From: Haloarcula litorea
GTDB taxonomy: Archaea > Halobacteriota > Halobacteria > Halobacteriales > Haloarculaceae
DNA length: 64,000 nt
Direction of reading: 5' to 3'
Assembly: GCF_029338195.1 (NCBI RefSeq)
Contig: NZ_CP119779.1
Location: 310,001 to 374,000 of the forward strand
Shown: positions 1 through 8,903 of the stretch, one piece after another
How the letters are laid out: the number at the start of each line of letters is the position of its first letter
Position numbering within the stretch: position 1 is the first letter of the stretch
Made by a program: the position numbers and the translations under genes
Notes under the pieces: model-generated
Database searches by the model: none
The model's input: the letters and a program-made list of their open reading frames with translations, nothing else
Told to the model about the DNA's origin: nothing

Positions 1-434
1 CTGAGCTCCTCGTAGACGCGGGTGTCGGCCTCGCTGGGGTCGTCGGTCCGGTTCCGGATGCGCTCGCGGGCGACCGACTCCTCGCAGGTGACCCAGACGA
101 GCGCGCCCGAGCGGGCGTGCTTCCCGGCGATGGTCTCGGCTCGTCGGCGGTGGTCGGGGGTCTTGAACGTCCCGTCGAGGACGACCGACTCGCCCTCCGC
201 GAGGCGAGCGCGGGCGCGCTCGAACAGCGCGCCGTAGACGAGCCAGACCTCCGCGTCCTCGTAGGTCGGGTCCTCGACGACGTCGGTCCGGACGGTGTCG
301 GTCCGTAGCAGCGTCGCGTCGAGACGCGACGCGATCTCCTCGGCCGTCGTGGACTTCCCGACGCCGGGGAGCCCACAGACGGTCACCAGCCACTGCTCGC
401 TGCCCGACTCGGTGGTGTGAGCGGTGTCTGACAC
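1..434 (-). CDS. P-loop kinase-like ATPase (C-terminus beyond window)
   Basis: The reading frame is open from a GTG at 434 down to base 1, so only about the first 144 residues are present. A Walker A motif, GLPGVGKST, lies near residues 19-27. It is followed by RTDTVR and VVLDGTFKT, the arrangement of small AAA_33 or adenylylsulfate-kinase-like phosphotransferases that act on small molecules or RNA ends. The product is presumably cytoplasmic. The substrate cannot be told from the fragment. The start was chosen because it gives a short hydrophilic lead-in before the first beta strand. The gene runs in the same direction as the DUF4350-sppA pair, but about 90 bases separate them. Confidence 0.7.
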   Translation of the reverse strand, partial: MSDTAHTTESGSEQWLVTVCGLPGVGKSTTAEEIASRLDATLLRTDTVRTDVVEDPTYEDAEVWLVYGALFERARARLAEGESVVLDGTFKTPDHRRRAETIAGKHARSGALVWVTCEESVARERIRNRTDDPSEADTRVYEEL

Positions 435-525
435 GGTCGGCAACGTCCGGAGTCACGCGTCCCCAACACTTAGGTTGTTTCATCGGGCCCGTCGGCGACG
501 GCGGAGCCGATGACGGGCGGGACAG

Positions 526-1509
526 CTACGAACCGGTCCCGTCGGAACCGGTGTCGGCGTCGTCGGCCCGCCCGGGCGCGTCGCCGTTCGCGAGGAACGT
601 CAGGAGGTTGCCGACGAAGGCCTCGTTGTCGGCGTCGTAGACCTCTGACCGGGTGACGAGAGAGGTGTCGGCGACGAAGACGAGGTTCTCCGTCCGGGCG
701 ACGGTCGGGAACTGCCCCGTGCGGCGAGTCCGCAGTGTCCGGGTCCCCTCGACGGCCGTGTAGACCGGGCGCGCGGGCCCGTCGACCAGCGCGTAGCCGC
801 CGGTGTCGAGCGTGACGGTGCCGGCACCGTCGGTCAGCGGGCCGCTCCCGGTCGGGGCGGTGTAGACGCTCTTGAAGTTGTTGTCGTTTCGGTCGTCGTC
901 GATGTTGTACAGCACGTCCGACCCCATCCGGATGCCGTACGCCGACGTCAGGTCGTTGGCGGCGAACGAGACCGTCGGCGTCCCGTTCAGCGACCGGCCG
1001 GCGACGCGGGTCTGGGTCGGTTCCGCGAGGACGACGACGTGCCCGCCGGCCGCCGTGTACTCACGGACGGCCGCCCGTTCCCGGTCGGTGAACCCCTCGG
1101 TCGGCTGGACGAGCAGGAGGCCGGCGTGGCCGTCGAGGCGCTCGCCGAACGGCGGGCCGGTGGCGTTCGCGGCGGTCGTGTTGTTCGTGTATCGGAGTCG
1201 GTGTCCCGCGGCGAACAGCGCCCCCGCGAGCGGTTCGAGCTCGGCCGGTTCGACGGCGTTGTCGTGGGTGGTGTCGACCAGGATCTCCGCGTCGCCGGGC
1301 GCGACGGTGATCTCGCCCGTCTCCGGATCGACCGCCGGCTCGACCCGCTCCGGTTGGTACTGCGGCGGCGACTGGCCCTCGATGGTCGCACCGTCCGGCC
1401 GGCCGAGGTCGGCTCCGGCGACGAACCCGGCGGCGGCGACGACCCCCACCGCGAGCGCCACCAACACGATGTACGTCGCCAGCAGCGTGATCACGCGGCC
1501 CTCACCCAT
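526..1509 (-). CDS. DUF4350 domain membrane-anchored protein
   Basis: The 327-residue protein has one N-terminal membrane segment (about residues 8-30), followed by an extracytoplasmic domain. That domain contains the DUF4350 features: a central stretch ending YTAAGGHVVVLAEP that resembles a class-I glutamine-amidotransferase-like or GATase-fold strand, and a later SAYGIRMGSD segment. DUF4350 proteins have no established biochemical role and often sit beside MoxR/ABC-type genes. Here the start overlaps the end of the upstream sppA-like gene by 8 bases, so the two are very probably translated from one mRNA. The C-terminus is an acidic, low-complexity tail. The family call is fairly sure and the function is unknown. 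Confidence 0.75.
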   Translation of the reverse strand: MGEGRVITLLATYIVLVALAVGVVAAAGFVAGADLGRPDGATIEGQSPPQYQPERVEPAVDPETGEITVAPGDAEILVDTTHDNAVEPAELEPLAGALFAAGHRLRYTNNTTAANATGPPFGERLDGHAGLLLVQPTEGFTDRERAAVREYTAAGGHVVVLAEPTQTRVAGRSLNGTPTVSFAANDLTSAYGIRMGSDVLYNIDDDRNDNNFKSVYTAPTGSGPLTDGAGTVTLDTGGYALVDGPARPVYTAVEGTRTLRTRRTGQFPTVARTENLVFVADTSLVTRSEVYDADNEAFVGNLLTFLANGDAPGRADDADTGSDGTGS

Positions 1510-2443
1510 CGACGTACACCTCCCCGTCGTCGCTGTCGTTGGTCGGGACGCCCCAGACGGCGTAGTACTCGACGGGCTGGCGGAACTCCCCGTCGGAGTC
1601 GTCCTCGGCCGCGACGTAGACGACGTCCCCCTCGACGCGCCGGACGTCCTGACCGAGGACGACGACGTTGACCGGCCGCTGGGTGCCCAGGTATCTGACG
1701 TCGTACCGGTCGCCGTCGATGCCGTCTGCCCGTTCGGCGGCGATCGAGATGGCGGCGTTGACGTCGCCGATGCGGTCGGCGAAGCCGTTCCGGACCGCCT
1801 GCGTGCCGAGGAAGGTCCGGCCGCTGGCGATCTCGTTTCGCGACAGGGTGATCCGGTCGCCCCGGTGGGCGAGGACCGTCCCGACGAACGACCGCTGGAG
1901 CCGCTCGATGTCGGCCCGGAGCCCGTCGACGCTGATCTGTGCCTTGTCCGGGCCCGAGCGGACGAACTGCTCCTGTGTCTCGGCGTCCCGTTCGATGGCG
2001 CTCAGGGGGGCCTGGACGACGACGCCGATGCTGCCGACGGTCGAACTCGGCTTGACGACGATCTCGTCGGCGGGGACGATACCGTAGTAGCCGCCGCTGG
2101 CCGCGAGCCCCTCGACGTAGGCGACGACGGGCATCTCCTGGGCGGTCCGGTTGACCGCGAGGTAGAACTCCTCGCTGGCGTCGACCGGCCCGCCGGGGCT
2201 GTCGATCCGGATCACGACCGCGCCGACGGAGTCGTTGGAGCGGAGCTGGCGGAGCTGGCGGGTGACGGCGTTGACGTTGGCGTCGGTGGTCCCACCTCGC
2301 AGCGTGACGACGGCGACGCTCTGTCGGTCGCTGACGCCGCTGGTCGCGAGCCCCCAGACGACCGGCCCGACGGTGACGGCGGTCACGATCGCGGCGGTGA
2401 CGACGACGACGAACGAGGCCGTCCTGGCCGATGAACTGCGCAT
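1502..2443 (-). CDS. sppA: S49 family signal peptide peptidase (SppA-like)
   Basis: The protein has 313 residues. One N-terminal transmembrane segment (about 10-34) tethers a ClpP/crotonase-fold protease domain outside the membrane. The catalytic Ser-Lys dyad of S49 enzymes is visible as Ser116 in GLAASGGYY and Lys167 in RSGPDKAQIS. The oxyanion-hole region IDSPGGP is at 80-86. S49 peptidases degrade signal peptides left in the membrane after secretion. The length matches the short archaeal and Bacillus form, not the duplicated E. coli form. The gene is first in an overlapping pair with the DUF4350 gene, so the two products may act together on membrane or secreted proteins. Confidence 0.88.
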   Translation of the reverse strand: MRSSSARTASFVVVVTAAIVTAVTVGPVVWGLATSGVSDRQSVAVVTLRGGTTDANVNAVTRQLRQLRSNDSVGAVVIRIDSPGGPVDASEEFYLAVNRTAQEMPVVAYVEGLAASGGYYGIVPADEIVVKPSSTVGSIGVVVQAPLSAIERDAETQEQFVRSGPDKAQISVDGLRADIERLQRSFVGTVLAHRGDRITLSRNEIASGRTFLGTQAVRNGFADRIGDVNAAISIAAERADGIDGDRYDVRYLGTQRPVNVVVLGQDVRRVEGDVVYVAAEDDSDGEFRQPVEYYAVWGVPTNDSDDGEVYVDG

Positions 2444-2510
2444 ACCTGTTGTACGTGGTCGCTCGGATCCGCCGCGGAATAGCTTTGGGATGGCGGCGAC
2501 CGCGAGCCGA

Positions 2511-4751
2511 TCAGAACAGGCGCTCGAAGAGCCCGCGGCGCTGGTGTTTCTCCGCCAGCAGCACCGAACAGTCGACGTGGTCGGCCACGTCGAGGACCAG
2601 CGACCCGCTCACGAGTCGTCTGAGCAGTCCCTCCTCGGTCGCACCGATGACGACCATCGTGGCGTCGGCCGCCGCCGCCTCGATGGCCGCCTCGACGTCG
2701 CCGGACTCGACGCGGATGGTGGCGTCGCCGAGCCCGTGGTCCTCGGCCCACTCCTGGACGAACGCCCGTCCGGCCTCGGGGTCGTCGTCGACGTGCAGGA
2801 CCGTCACCTCGGAGTCGTACTCCGCACGCAGCGTCTCGACGATGGCCGCAGAGAGGTCCGAGTCCGGCCCGCCGGCCGTCGGCAGGAGGATGCGCGAGGG
2901 GTCGAAGCCGCGGTCCCGGAGGACGAGGAAGTCACAGGGGACCGACTCCGTGAGTTCGTCCATCGCCGACTCCGCGCGGCCGGGCGAGCCGTGGGAGTCC
3001 GGCCCCCAGCCCATCACGGTGAGGTCGGCGTCGTGGGTCCGGGCGGCGTCGAAGATCGCCTCGAAGGAGCGGTGCGAGAGGATTGTGTGGGTCTCGATGT
3101 CCACGCCGAACGTCTCGGCGTCCTCGCGGGCGCGTTCGAGCAGTTTCGCGGACGTGGCGTCGATCTCGTCGCTGCGCTCGGCGGCCCCCGCGAGTGCCGT
3201 CTGGTCCGGGACCGTGATGACGTGGGTCGCGACGACGGTCCCGCCCCGCTGTTTGGCGATGGCGCTCGCGAGCGTGATGAGGTCCGTCTCGTGTTCGGGG
3301 TTCGCCAGCGGAACCATCACGCGGTACTGGCCCCCGTCGGGCTGGACGCTCGTGGCCGCGTCGACCGCGACGTCCGGGAACCGCTCGGAGCGCGAGCGGA
3401 CGTACTGCGAGAGGATCCCCTGTTTCTCCGTCCGGCTGCGGGCGTACAGCCCGTACCACAGCACCGCACCGCCGACGATCCCGAACGAGAGCAACAGCGC
3501 CGCTTCGGGTACGAACGCGAGCAGGGCGAAGGAGAGGACGGCACCGACGATCGGGAGGACGGGAAACAGCGGCACGACGAAGTCGGGGTCGTACTCCTCG
3601 GGCGCGGCGACGCGCATCACGATCAGCGCGAGGTTGAGCAGGCCGTAGATGACCAGGTGCAGGCCCGACGCCGACCCCGAGAGCAGCCCGAGGTCGCCGA
3701 CGACGATGAACAGCAGGATGAGCCCCCCGGTGATGCCGATCGCGCGGTACGGCGTCCCGAAGCGGGGGTGGATCTCGTTGAGCGCCGGCGTGACGATCCG
3801 GTCCCGGCCCATCGCGAAGTTGATCCGCGAGGACGCGAGGATGGACGCGTTCGCACTGGAGGCGGTCGCGAGCAGGCCGCCGAACAGCAGCGCACCCCCC
3901 ATCAGCGCGCCCTGGAGGTACTGGCCGACCTCGACGACGGCGATCGGGTTCTCGGTGTTGGGGTCGGTCACGACGTCGGCGATGAACCCCTCCGGGACGG
4001 CGGCGCTCATGATCACGAGCACGAGCGCGTAGATCACGGTCACGATGACGACGCTCCCGATGACCGCCCGCGGGAGGTTCTTGCCCGGCTGTTTGATCTC
4101 CTCGGCGACGCTGGTGATCTGGACGAACCCCAGGTAGGAGACGAAGATGAATCCGGTCGTCTCCAGGGTGGTCGCGACGGTCGTGGCGTCGGGGAGGTTC
4201 GCGGGGTCGGCCCGGAGCGTCCCCAGCAGCGTGAACACCGCCAGGATCGCGACCAGGAGGATGACGATGGCGTTCTGGAGCCGGCCGGTCTCTTTCGCGC
4301 CGACGTAGTTGATCGCCACGAAGAAGGCCGCGCCGACGAGCGCGATCAGCTTGAGCATCGAGATCGACAGCGGCCCGACGCCGACGGTCCCCGACACGCC
4401 GAAGATCCGGGCGATGTAGCGGCCGAACCCGACCATGTAGAAGGCGCTGGCGAAGGCCAGTCCCAGCCAGTTCGCCCAGCCGGCGACCGAGCCAAAGAGC
4501 GGTCCGAGCGCGTGGTTGACGTAGTAGTACGCGCCCCCCGAGCGGGGCATCGCGGTCCCGAGCTCGCTCGCGGATAGCGCGGTGAACATCGCGATGACCC
4601 CACCGAGCAGGAAGGCGACGGCGGCCATCGACCCGGAGCGCAGGATCGCCTCGCCGGGCAGGACGAAGATCCCCGCGCCGATCATCGTCCCGACGCCGAT
4701 GGTCAGCGCCGCCAGCGGCCCGAGGTCCTTCGCGAGTTCCTCGTCGCTCAT
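2511..4751 (-). CDS. APC-family amino acid permease fused to two Usp domains
   Basis: The protein has 746 residues. About residues 1-430 form a 12-helix APC permease; the signature GVGTMIGAGIFVLPG lies in the first helix, where APC carriers bind the substrate backbone. Two universal-stress-protein domains follow, roughly 470-605 and 615-740. The second keeps the ATP-binding pattern VIGATEEGLLRRLVSGS (Gly-x2-Gly-x9-Gly-Ser), while the first is less canonical. The architecture suggests an amino-acid or cation-amine carrier whose activity is tuned by nucleotide binding in the cytoplasmic tail. The start overlaps the stop of the upstream free-standing usp gene by 4 bases, so the two are co-translated. 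The substrate is unknown. Confidence 0.88.
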   Translation of the reverse strand: MSDEELAKDLGPLAALTIGVGTMIGAGIFVLPGEAILRSGSMAAVAFLLGGVIAMFTALSASELGTAMPRSGGAYYYVNHALGPLFGSVAGWANWLGLAFASAFYMVGFGRYIARIFGVSGTVGVGPLSISMLKLIALVGAAFFVAINYVGAKETGRLQNAIVILLVAILAVFTLLGTLRADPANLPDATTVATTLETTGFIFVSYLGFVQITSVAEEIKQPGKNLPRAVIGSVVIVTVIYALVLVIMSAAVPEGFIADVVTDPNTENPIAVVEVGQYLQGALMGGALLFGGLLATASSANASILASSRINFAMGRDRIVTPALNEIHPRFGTPYRAIGITGGLILLFIVVGDLGLLSGSASGLHLVIYGLLNLALIVMRVAAPEEYDPDFVVPLFPVLPIVGAVLSFALLAFVPEAALLLSFGIVGGAVLWYGLYARSRTEKQGILSQYVRSRSERFPDVAVDAATSVQPDGGQYRVMVPLANPEHETDLITLASAIAKQRGGTVVATHVITVPDQTALAGAAERSDEIDATSAKLLERAREDAETFGVDIETHTILSHRSFEAIFDAARTHDADLTVMGWGPDSHGSPGRAESAMDELTESVPCDFLVLRDRGFDPSRILLPTAGGPDSDLSAAIVETLRAEYDSEVTVLHVDDDPEAGRAFVQEWAEDHGLGDATIRVESGDVEAAIEAAAADATMVVIGATEEGLLRRLVSGSLVLDVADHVDCSVLLAEKHQRRGLFERLF

Positions 4752-5176
4752 CCGTCACGCTCCGCCGCGCGGTCGGGGTCGGGGAGGGCGACCACCGGCC
4801 GGTCGTTCTCGGTGACGAGCTTGCGCGTCAGGTCCCCGGTGAGCAGCTGGCTGATGCGGCTCCCCTCGCGGGGGGTGAACACGACCGCGGACGCGCCGCG
4901 GTCGGCCGCGGCCTCGAAGATCGTGTCGACGACGTCGCTGCCGTACCGGATCTCGCTGTCCGCGTCGGCCAGCACCTCGCGGGCGGCCGCGAACATCTCC
5001 TCTGCCTCCGCCTCCCGCTGTTCGACGCCGGCCTTGTCCGGTGCGCCGCCGGCCTTCTCGACGACGTAGAGCAGGAGCACGTCGCCGTGGGAGTGTGCGG
5101 CGAGCGCGCGAGCGGAGTCGGCTGCGTCCTCCTCGCTGGCGACGGGGAGGACGACGCGGTCGAGCAGGGAACTCAC
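4748..5176 (-). CDS. Universal stress protein (UspA family)
   Basis: This is a single Usp domain of about 142 residues from a GTG at 5176, or 155 residues from a GTG at 5215. The shorter form begins LLDRVVLPVAS within a few residues, as most Usp proteins do, and was preferred. The C-terminal half has the ATP-binding loop VVFTPREGSRISQLLTGDL. The gene overlaps the permease-Usp fusion by 4 bases, which makes a Usp partner of that transporter likely. An AT-rich TATA-like element (gcttaatc, 5265-5272) lies upstream on this strand, which would give a leader of roughly 65 nt if the downstream start is used. Confidence 0.82.
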   Translation of the reverse strand: MSSLLDRVVLPVASEEDAADSARALAAHSHGDVLLLYVVEKAGGAPDKAGVEQREAEAEEMFAAAREVLADADSEIRYGSDVVDTIFEAAADRGASAVVFTPREGSRISQLLTGDLTRKLVTENDRPVVALPDPDRAAERDG

Positions 5177-5362
5177 GTCACCACCCCCCGGGATGGCGCG
5201 GTCGGTCGGCGACACGGTGTCGGAGAGTCGGCCCGTGGTTCATGGTCAGTGTAATTCGCCGACGACGCTTAATCCTCTCGCAAGCGACGCGCCTCGGCGA
5301 TGGAAATACACTTGCCGGGGCCACCAGAAGCACACGGGTATGAACGACGCGGAGGGTCGACG

Positions 5363-6706
5363 GTGTACGTCGTGATCGTCGGAGCGGGCGAGGTCGGGTC
5401 GGCCATCGCCGACAGCCTCGCCGGCAGCCACGACGTGGCCGTCGTCGACATCGACGGCGACCGGGTCGAGGAACTGATGTACGACATCGACGTCCTCGGC
5501 GTGACCGGCGACGGCGCGGAACTTGAGACGCTGCGGGAGGCGGGGATCGCGGACGCCGACATCCTCATCGCCAGCACGAACGACGACGAGACGAACCTCG
5601 TCACCTGCGGGACGGCGCTGACGATCTCGGACGCCTTCACCATCTCCCGCGTGAAGGAGGCGAAGTTCCTGCGGACCTGGGAGCGGTCGGCGGGCGCGTT
5701 CGGCGTCAACCACATGGTCGCGACGAACCTGCTGACCGCCGAGACGGTCACCCGCGTGGTCGGCCTCCCGGCCGCACAGGACGTGGAGACGTTCTCGGAC
5801 GGCGTCGTCCAGATGGCGGAGTTCGAGATCCGGACGGGGAGTCCGGTCGCCGACCAGACCGTCGCGACGGCGGACCGCTACGAGTCGCTGACCTTCGCCG
5901 CCATCCTCCGCGGGGACGGGGACGCCGAGGAGGTCGTCATCCCGCGGGGCGACACCACGATCCGGGCCGGCGACGAGGTGGTCGTCATCGGGAGTCCCGA
6001 GAGCGTCCGGTCGTTCGCCGCGGACATCGCGCCCGAGGTCAACGGCGTGAAGAACGTCGTCGTCGTCGGCGGCAGCGACGTGGGCTACCACACCGCCCGC
6101 CTCCTCCAGGACCGAGGACTGAAACCACGTCTCGTCGAGCAGGACCCCGTGCGGGCCCGCGAGCTGGCCGAGGAACTCGACGGGACCACGGTACTGGAGA
6201 GCGACGCCACCGATCGCGAGTTCCTCGAACGCGAGCGCATCGGCGACGTGGACGTGGTCGTGGCCGCCCTGGACAACGACGAGAAGAACCTGCTGGCGTG
6301 CCTGCTCGCGAAACGGCTGGGGGCCGACCGGGCCGTCGCCGTCGTCGACACCGGCGAGTACGTCCCGCTGTTCGAGGCCGTCGGGGTGGACGTGGCGGTC
6401 AATCCCCGCGAGGCCACCGCCGAAGAGATCACGCGGTTCACGCGGGAGCGCCAGGCGGAGAACGTCGCCATCATCGAGTCCGACCGCGCCGAAGTGCTGG
6501 AGATCGAGGTCGGCGACGACAGCGTCCTCGCGGGCCGCCCGATCCGCGAGGCCGTCGCGGACCTCCCCGACGGCGTCGTGGTCGGGGCCATCACCCGGGA
6601 CGGCGAACTCGTCATCCCCCGCGGGGACACCGTCGTCGAGGTGGGCGACCACGTGGTCGTCTTCGTCGGGCGGGAGTCCCTCGACGCGGCCACGGCCGCC
6701 CTGTAG
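5363..6706 (+). CDS. trkA: Trk potassium uptake regulator TrkA (two RCK repeats)
   Basis: The protein has 447 residues from a GTG preceded by GGAGGG at 5351-5356, which decides the start. An upstream ATG at 5300 would add 21 residues that do not look like RCK sequence. The protein is a full double unit: Rossmann TrkA_N (VIVGAGEVG at residues 5-12), TrkA_C, then a second Rossmann fold (VVVVGGSDVGYHTA) and a second TrkA_C. TrkA binds NAD(H) or ATP on the cytoplasmic face and gates the TrkH channel-transporter. TrkH is encoded convergently 420 bases downstream. The product should control K+ accumulation, the main osmotic solute of haloarchaea. Confidence 0.93.
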   Translation: MYVVIVGAGEVGSAIADSLAGSHDVAVVDIDGDRVEELMYDIDVLGVTGDGAELETLREAGIADADILIASTNDDETNLVTCGTALTISDAFTISRVKEAKFLRTWERSAGAFGVNHMVATNLLTAETVTRVVGLPAAQDVETFSDGVVQMAEFEIRTGSPVADQTVATADRYESLTFAAILRGDGDAEEVVIPRGDTTIRAGDEVVVIGSPESVRSFAADIAPEVNGVKNVVVVGGSDVGYHTARLLQDRGLKPRLVEQDPVRARELAEELDGTTVLESDATDREFLERERIGDVDVVVAALDNDEKNLLACLLAKRLGADRAVAVVDTGEYVPLFEAVGVDVAVNPREATAEEITRFTRERQAENVAIIESDRAEVLEIEVGDDSVLAGRPIREAVADLPDGVVVGAITRDGELVIPRGDTVVEVGDHVVVFVGRESLDAATAAL

Positions 6707-6717
6707 GCGGACCGTCG

Positions 6718-6722
6718 TTTTT
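6718..6722 (+). terminator. T-tract terminator after trkA
   Basis: Five consecutive T residues follow a GC-rich stretch 12 bases after the trkA stop codon. Archaeal termination commonly uses such T-tracts without needing a hairpin. Confidence 0.45.
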
Positions 6723-6737
6723 GAGGGGAGGGGTACA

Positions 6738-6745
6738 CTTATGTC
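6738..6745 (+). promoter_or_regulatory. TATA box for the small wHTH gene
   Basis: CTTATGTC is centred about 27 nt before the GTG at 6768. That places the transcription start at or next to the start codon, as expected for a leaderless haloarchaeal mRNA. Confidence 0.5.
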
Positions 6746-6767
6746 GACTGTCGAATAATAACGGTCC

Positions 6768-7124
6768 GTGTTAGACACGTCGTCACTGTTCGCCCTCCTG
6801 GCCGACGAGCGGCGACGGCAGCTGCTGCTCGCCCTGATAGCGTCGGACTCCGTCGCGGTCTCCGAGGCGCTGCTCCAGCGGTCGGCGAGTGCCGAGGACG
6901 GCGAGCGGGCGACGGCGGCGGGGACCGGGACGTGGGACGACGCGCTCGACGCGGAACTGGTCGAGCTTCACCACACGCACCTGCCGAAACTGGCGGACGC
7001 GGACGTCATCGAGTGGGACCGCGAGACCGGCGTCGTCACTCGCGGGCCGGCCTTCGACGAGGTCGAGCCCTTCACTCGGCTGCTGGCTGACAACCGGGAG
7101 GCGCTGCCGGACGACCCCTTCTGA
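6768..7124 (+). CDS. Small winged-helix protein, DUF7344-like
   Basis: The protein has 118 residues. The N-terminal LFALLADERRRQLLLALI is the first helix pair of a haloarchaeal winged-helix fold. The middle contains a histidine-rich ELHHTHLPKLADADVIEWD, a layout typical of haloarchaeal DUF7344 transcription factors (name from memory). It starts with GTG directly at the predicted transcript start. It sits between trkA and the convergent trkH, two bases from the trkH stop, and could regulate that K+ uptake locus. That role is inferred from position only. The DNA target is unknown. Confidence 0.7.
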   Translation: MLDTSSLFALLADERRRQLLLALIASDSVAVSEALLQRSASAEDGERATAAGTGTWDDALDAELVELHHTHLPKLADADVIEWDRETGVVTRGPAFDEVEPFTRLLADNREALPDDPF

Positions 7125-7125
7125 G

Positions 7126-8661
7126 TCAGCGCCTCCAGAACGACCGCGTGAACAGGACCAGCACGGTGATGATCTCCAGCCGACCGGCCCACATCAGCAG
7201 TATCAGCGCCGCCTTCGTCGTGTCGGGGAGCATCTCGTAGGACCCGAAGGGGCCGAGCCGACCGAACGCCGGCCCGATGTTGCCGATGGCGGCCAGGCTC
7301 GCACCGACGGCCTCAAGCGGCGTCAGCGCGATCCCGACTCGGGCGGCGTCCAGCGCCACGAACACCGTGCCGAGGCCGAACAGCAGGAAGTACAACAGCG
7401 TGAACCCGAGGATGCCGCGGACGGCCGTCTCGTCGACGACGGCGTCGGCGAGGCGGATCGGCTGGACGGCGTCGGGGTTGCTCGCGTGGAACAGCTCCCG
7501 GCGCACGGCCTTCAGCACGATGAGCCAGCGGACCACCTTGACCCCCCCGCCGGTGGAGCCGGCCGAGCCGCCGACGAACATCACGAGCACGAGGAACAGC
7601 TGGCTGTAGGGAGCCCACTGGGCGAAGTCGCTGGTCGCGTACCCCGTCGAGTTCATCAGCGAGCCGACCTGGAAGGCCGCCTGTCGGAGCGCGTTCTCGA
7701 CGTTGCCCCGGGTGACCCCGCCGATCTCCAGCGCCGGCGCGGCACCGGCGAACAGCATCCCGAACAGGATCGCCGTGAAGACGGCGATGGCACCGGCGTA
7801 GGCCCGGAACTCGCTGTCCTCGACGAGGGCGCTGAGGTCCCCGTCGAGCAGGTACCAGAACAGCGCGAAGTTGGTCCCGGCCACCACCATGAACGGGATG
7901 ACGACCCACTGGACGGCCGCCGAGAACGCGGCGATGCTGGCGGCCTGCGTCGAGAAGCCGCCGGTCGGCAGCGTCGAGAACGCGTGGGCGACGGCGTTGT
8001 ACAGGTCCATCTCCGGGGCGTGGCCGGTCAGGTGTAGCCCGTACAGCAGGGCCGCCAACGCGGCGGTGAACAGGAAGTACGCCTGCCAGAGGATGCGGGC
8101 CGTCTCGGCGATGCGGGGCGTGAGCTTCTCCAGGCTCGGACCCGGTGCCTCCTCGCTGACCAGTTGCGCACCGTTGACCGCGAGTTCGGGGAGGATGGCG
8201 ACCATCAGGACGATGATCCCCATCCCGCCGAGCCACTGGGTCAGCTGCCGCCAGAGCATGATCGCGTGGGAGTGCCCGTCGACGCTGATGTCGCCCATCA
8301 CCGTCGCGCCCGTCGTCGTGAACCCCGACATCGACTCGAAGAGGGCGTTCATCGGGTCGGCGAGCGTGGAGTCGGTGCCCATCCCGGCCAGGACGTACGG
8401 GACGGCACCGACGGCGGCGACGGCGAACCACGTCACGGCGACGAACAGCAGCGCCTCCCGCTCGCGCAGCTCCGTCCCGGGGTCGAGCTGCTCGACGGCC
8501 AGCCCGGCGATGACGGTGACGACGAGCGCGACCCCGAACACGCCGGCGTCCTCGCCGTAGTAGAGCCCGACGGCCAGCGGGACGAGCATCGAGACCGAGA
8601 GGTACTTGACGACGGTGCCGGTCAGCGCGAGGCTCTTTCGCCAGTCGACGGCCGCGTTCAT
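7126..8661 (-). CDS. trkH: TrkH-family potassium transporter
   Basis: The 511-residue polytopic membrane protein shows the four pore-loop repeats of the TrkH/KtrB superfamily: SGFTTTGAT, LPTGGFSTQ, MNSTGYATS and SAGSTGGGVKV. Each has the conserved glycine that forms the K+ selectivity filter. K+ uptake through TrkH is driven by the membrane potential and controlled by TrkA-type RCK rings; a trkA gene lies convergently just upstream. The ATG start gives a cytoplasmic N-terminus before the first helix. Two PhoU genes begin 242 bases away on the opposite strand. Confidence 0.93.
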   Translation of the reverse strand: MNAAVDWRKSLALTGTVVKYLSVSMLVPLAVGLYYGEDAGVFGVALVVTVIAGLAVEQLDPGTELREREALLFVAVTWFAVAAVGAVPYVLAGMGTDSTLADPMNALFESMSGFTTTGATVMGDISVDGHSHAIMLWRQLTQWLGGMGIIVLMVAILPELAVNGAQLVSEEAPGPSLEKLTPRIAETARILWQAYFLFTAALAALLYGLHLTGHAPEMDLYNAVAHAFSTLPTGGFSTQAASIAAFSAAVQWVVIPFMVVAGTNFALFWYLLDGDLSALVEDSEFRAYAGAIAVFTAILFGMLFAGAAPALEIGGVTRGNVENALRQAAFQVGSLMNSTGYATSDFAQWAPYSQLFLVLVMFVGGSAGSTGGGVKVVRWLIVLKAVRRELFHASNPDAVQPIRLADAVVDETAVRGILGFTLLYFLLFGLGTVFVALDAARVGIALTPLEAVGASLAAIGNIGPAFGRLGPFGSYEMLPDTTKAALILLMWAGRLEIITVLVLFTRSFWRR

Positions 8662-8903
8662 CCGCCCGCTCCGTCTCTGACTGTGACTCGGTGGGTCGTC
8701 GGCCGACCGCCGGTGGCTCCGGACATCGGTTCTGGACGTGGTGTCCCGGCGGGAGCGTCTTAAAACCGGCAGAGTCGGGCGCGGGGCGGTCCCCCGCGTG
8801 GACCGGGAGCGAGCGGCGGGTCGGCGGTCCGTGATCGGCGGGTCCCCGCGTCGGGGATACCCACCGACAGCTTGAGGGAGGCGACGCCCGACACGTCAAA
8901 CGG
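8662..8903. other. Divergent intergenic region between trkH and phoU
   Basis: This 242-base GC-rich gap must hold promoters for trkH (leftward) and the first phoU (rightward). The only clear AT-rich element is gtcttaaaac at 8757-8766. No gene or RNA could be supported. Confidence 0.4.

Noticed and set aside
872-2434. Long plus-strand open frame opposite the DUF4350 and sppA genes
   Set aside because: High GC makes antisense frames open. The minus-strand frames have full domain matches, and the plus-strand product has none.
2235-4577. 780-residue plus-strand open frame over the permease-Usp gene
   Set aside because: The product is a charged repeat-like sequence without any domain and is exactly antisense to a recognisable permease.
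5300-5362. ATG at 5300 as the trkA start
   Set aside because: It adds residues unlike any TrkA, whereas the GTG at 5363 has GGAGGG at good spacing and begins the Rossmann strand directly.
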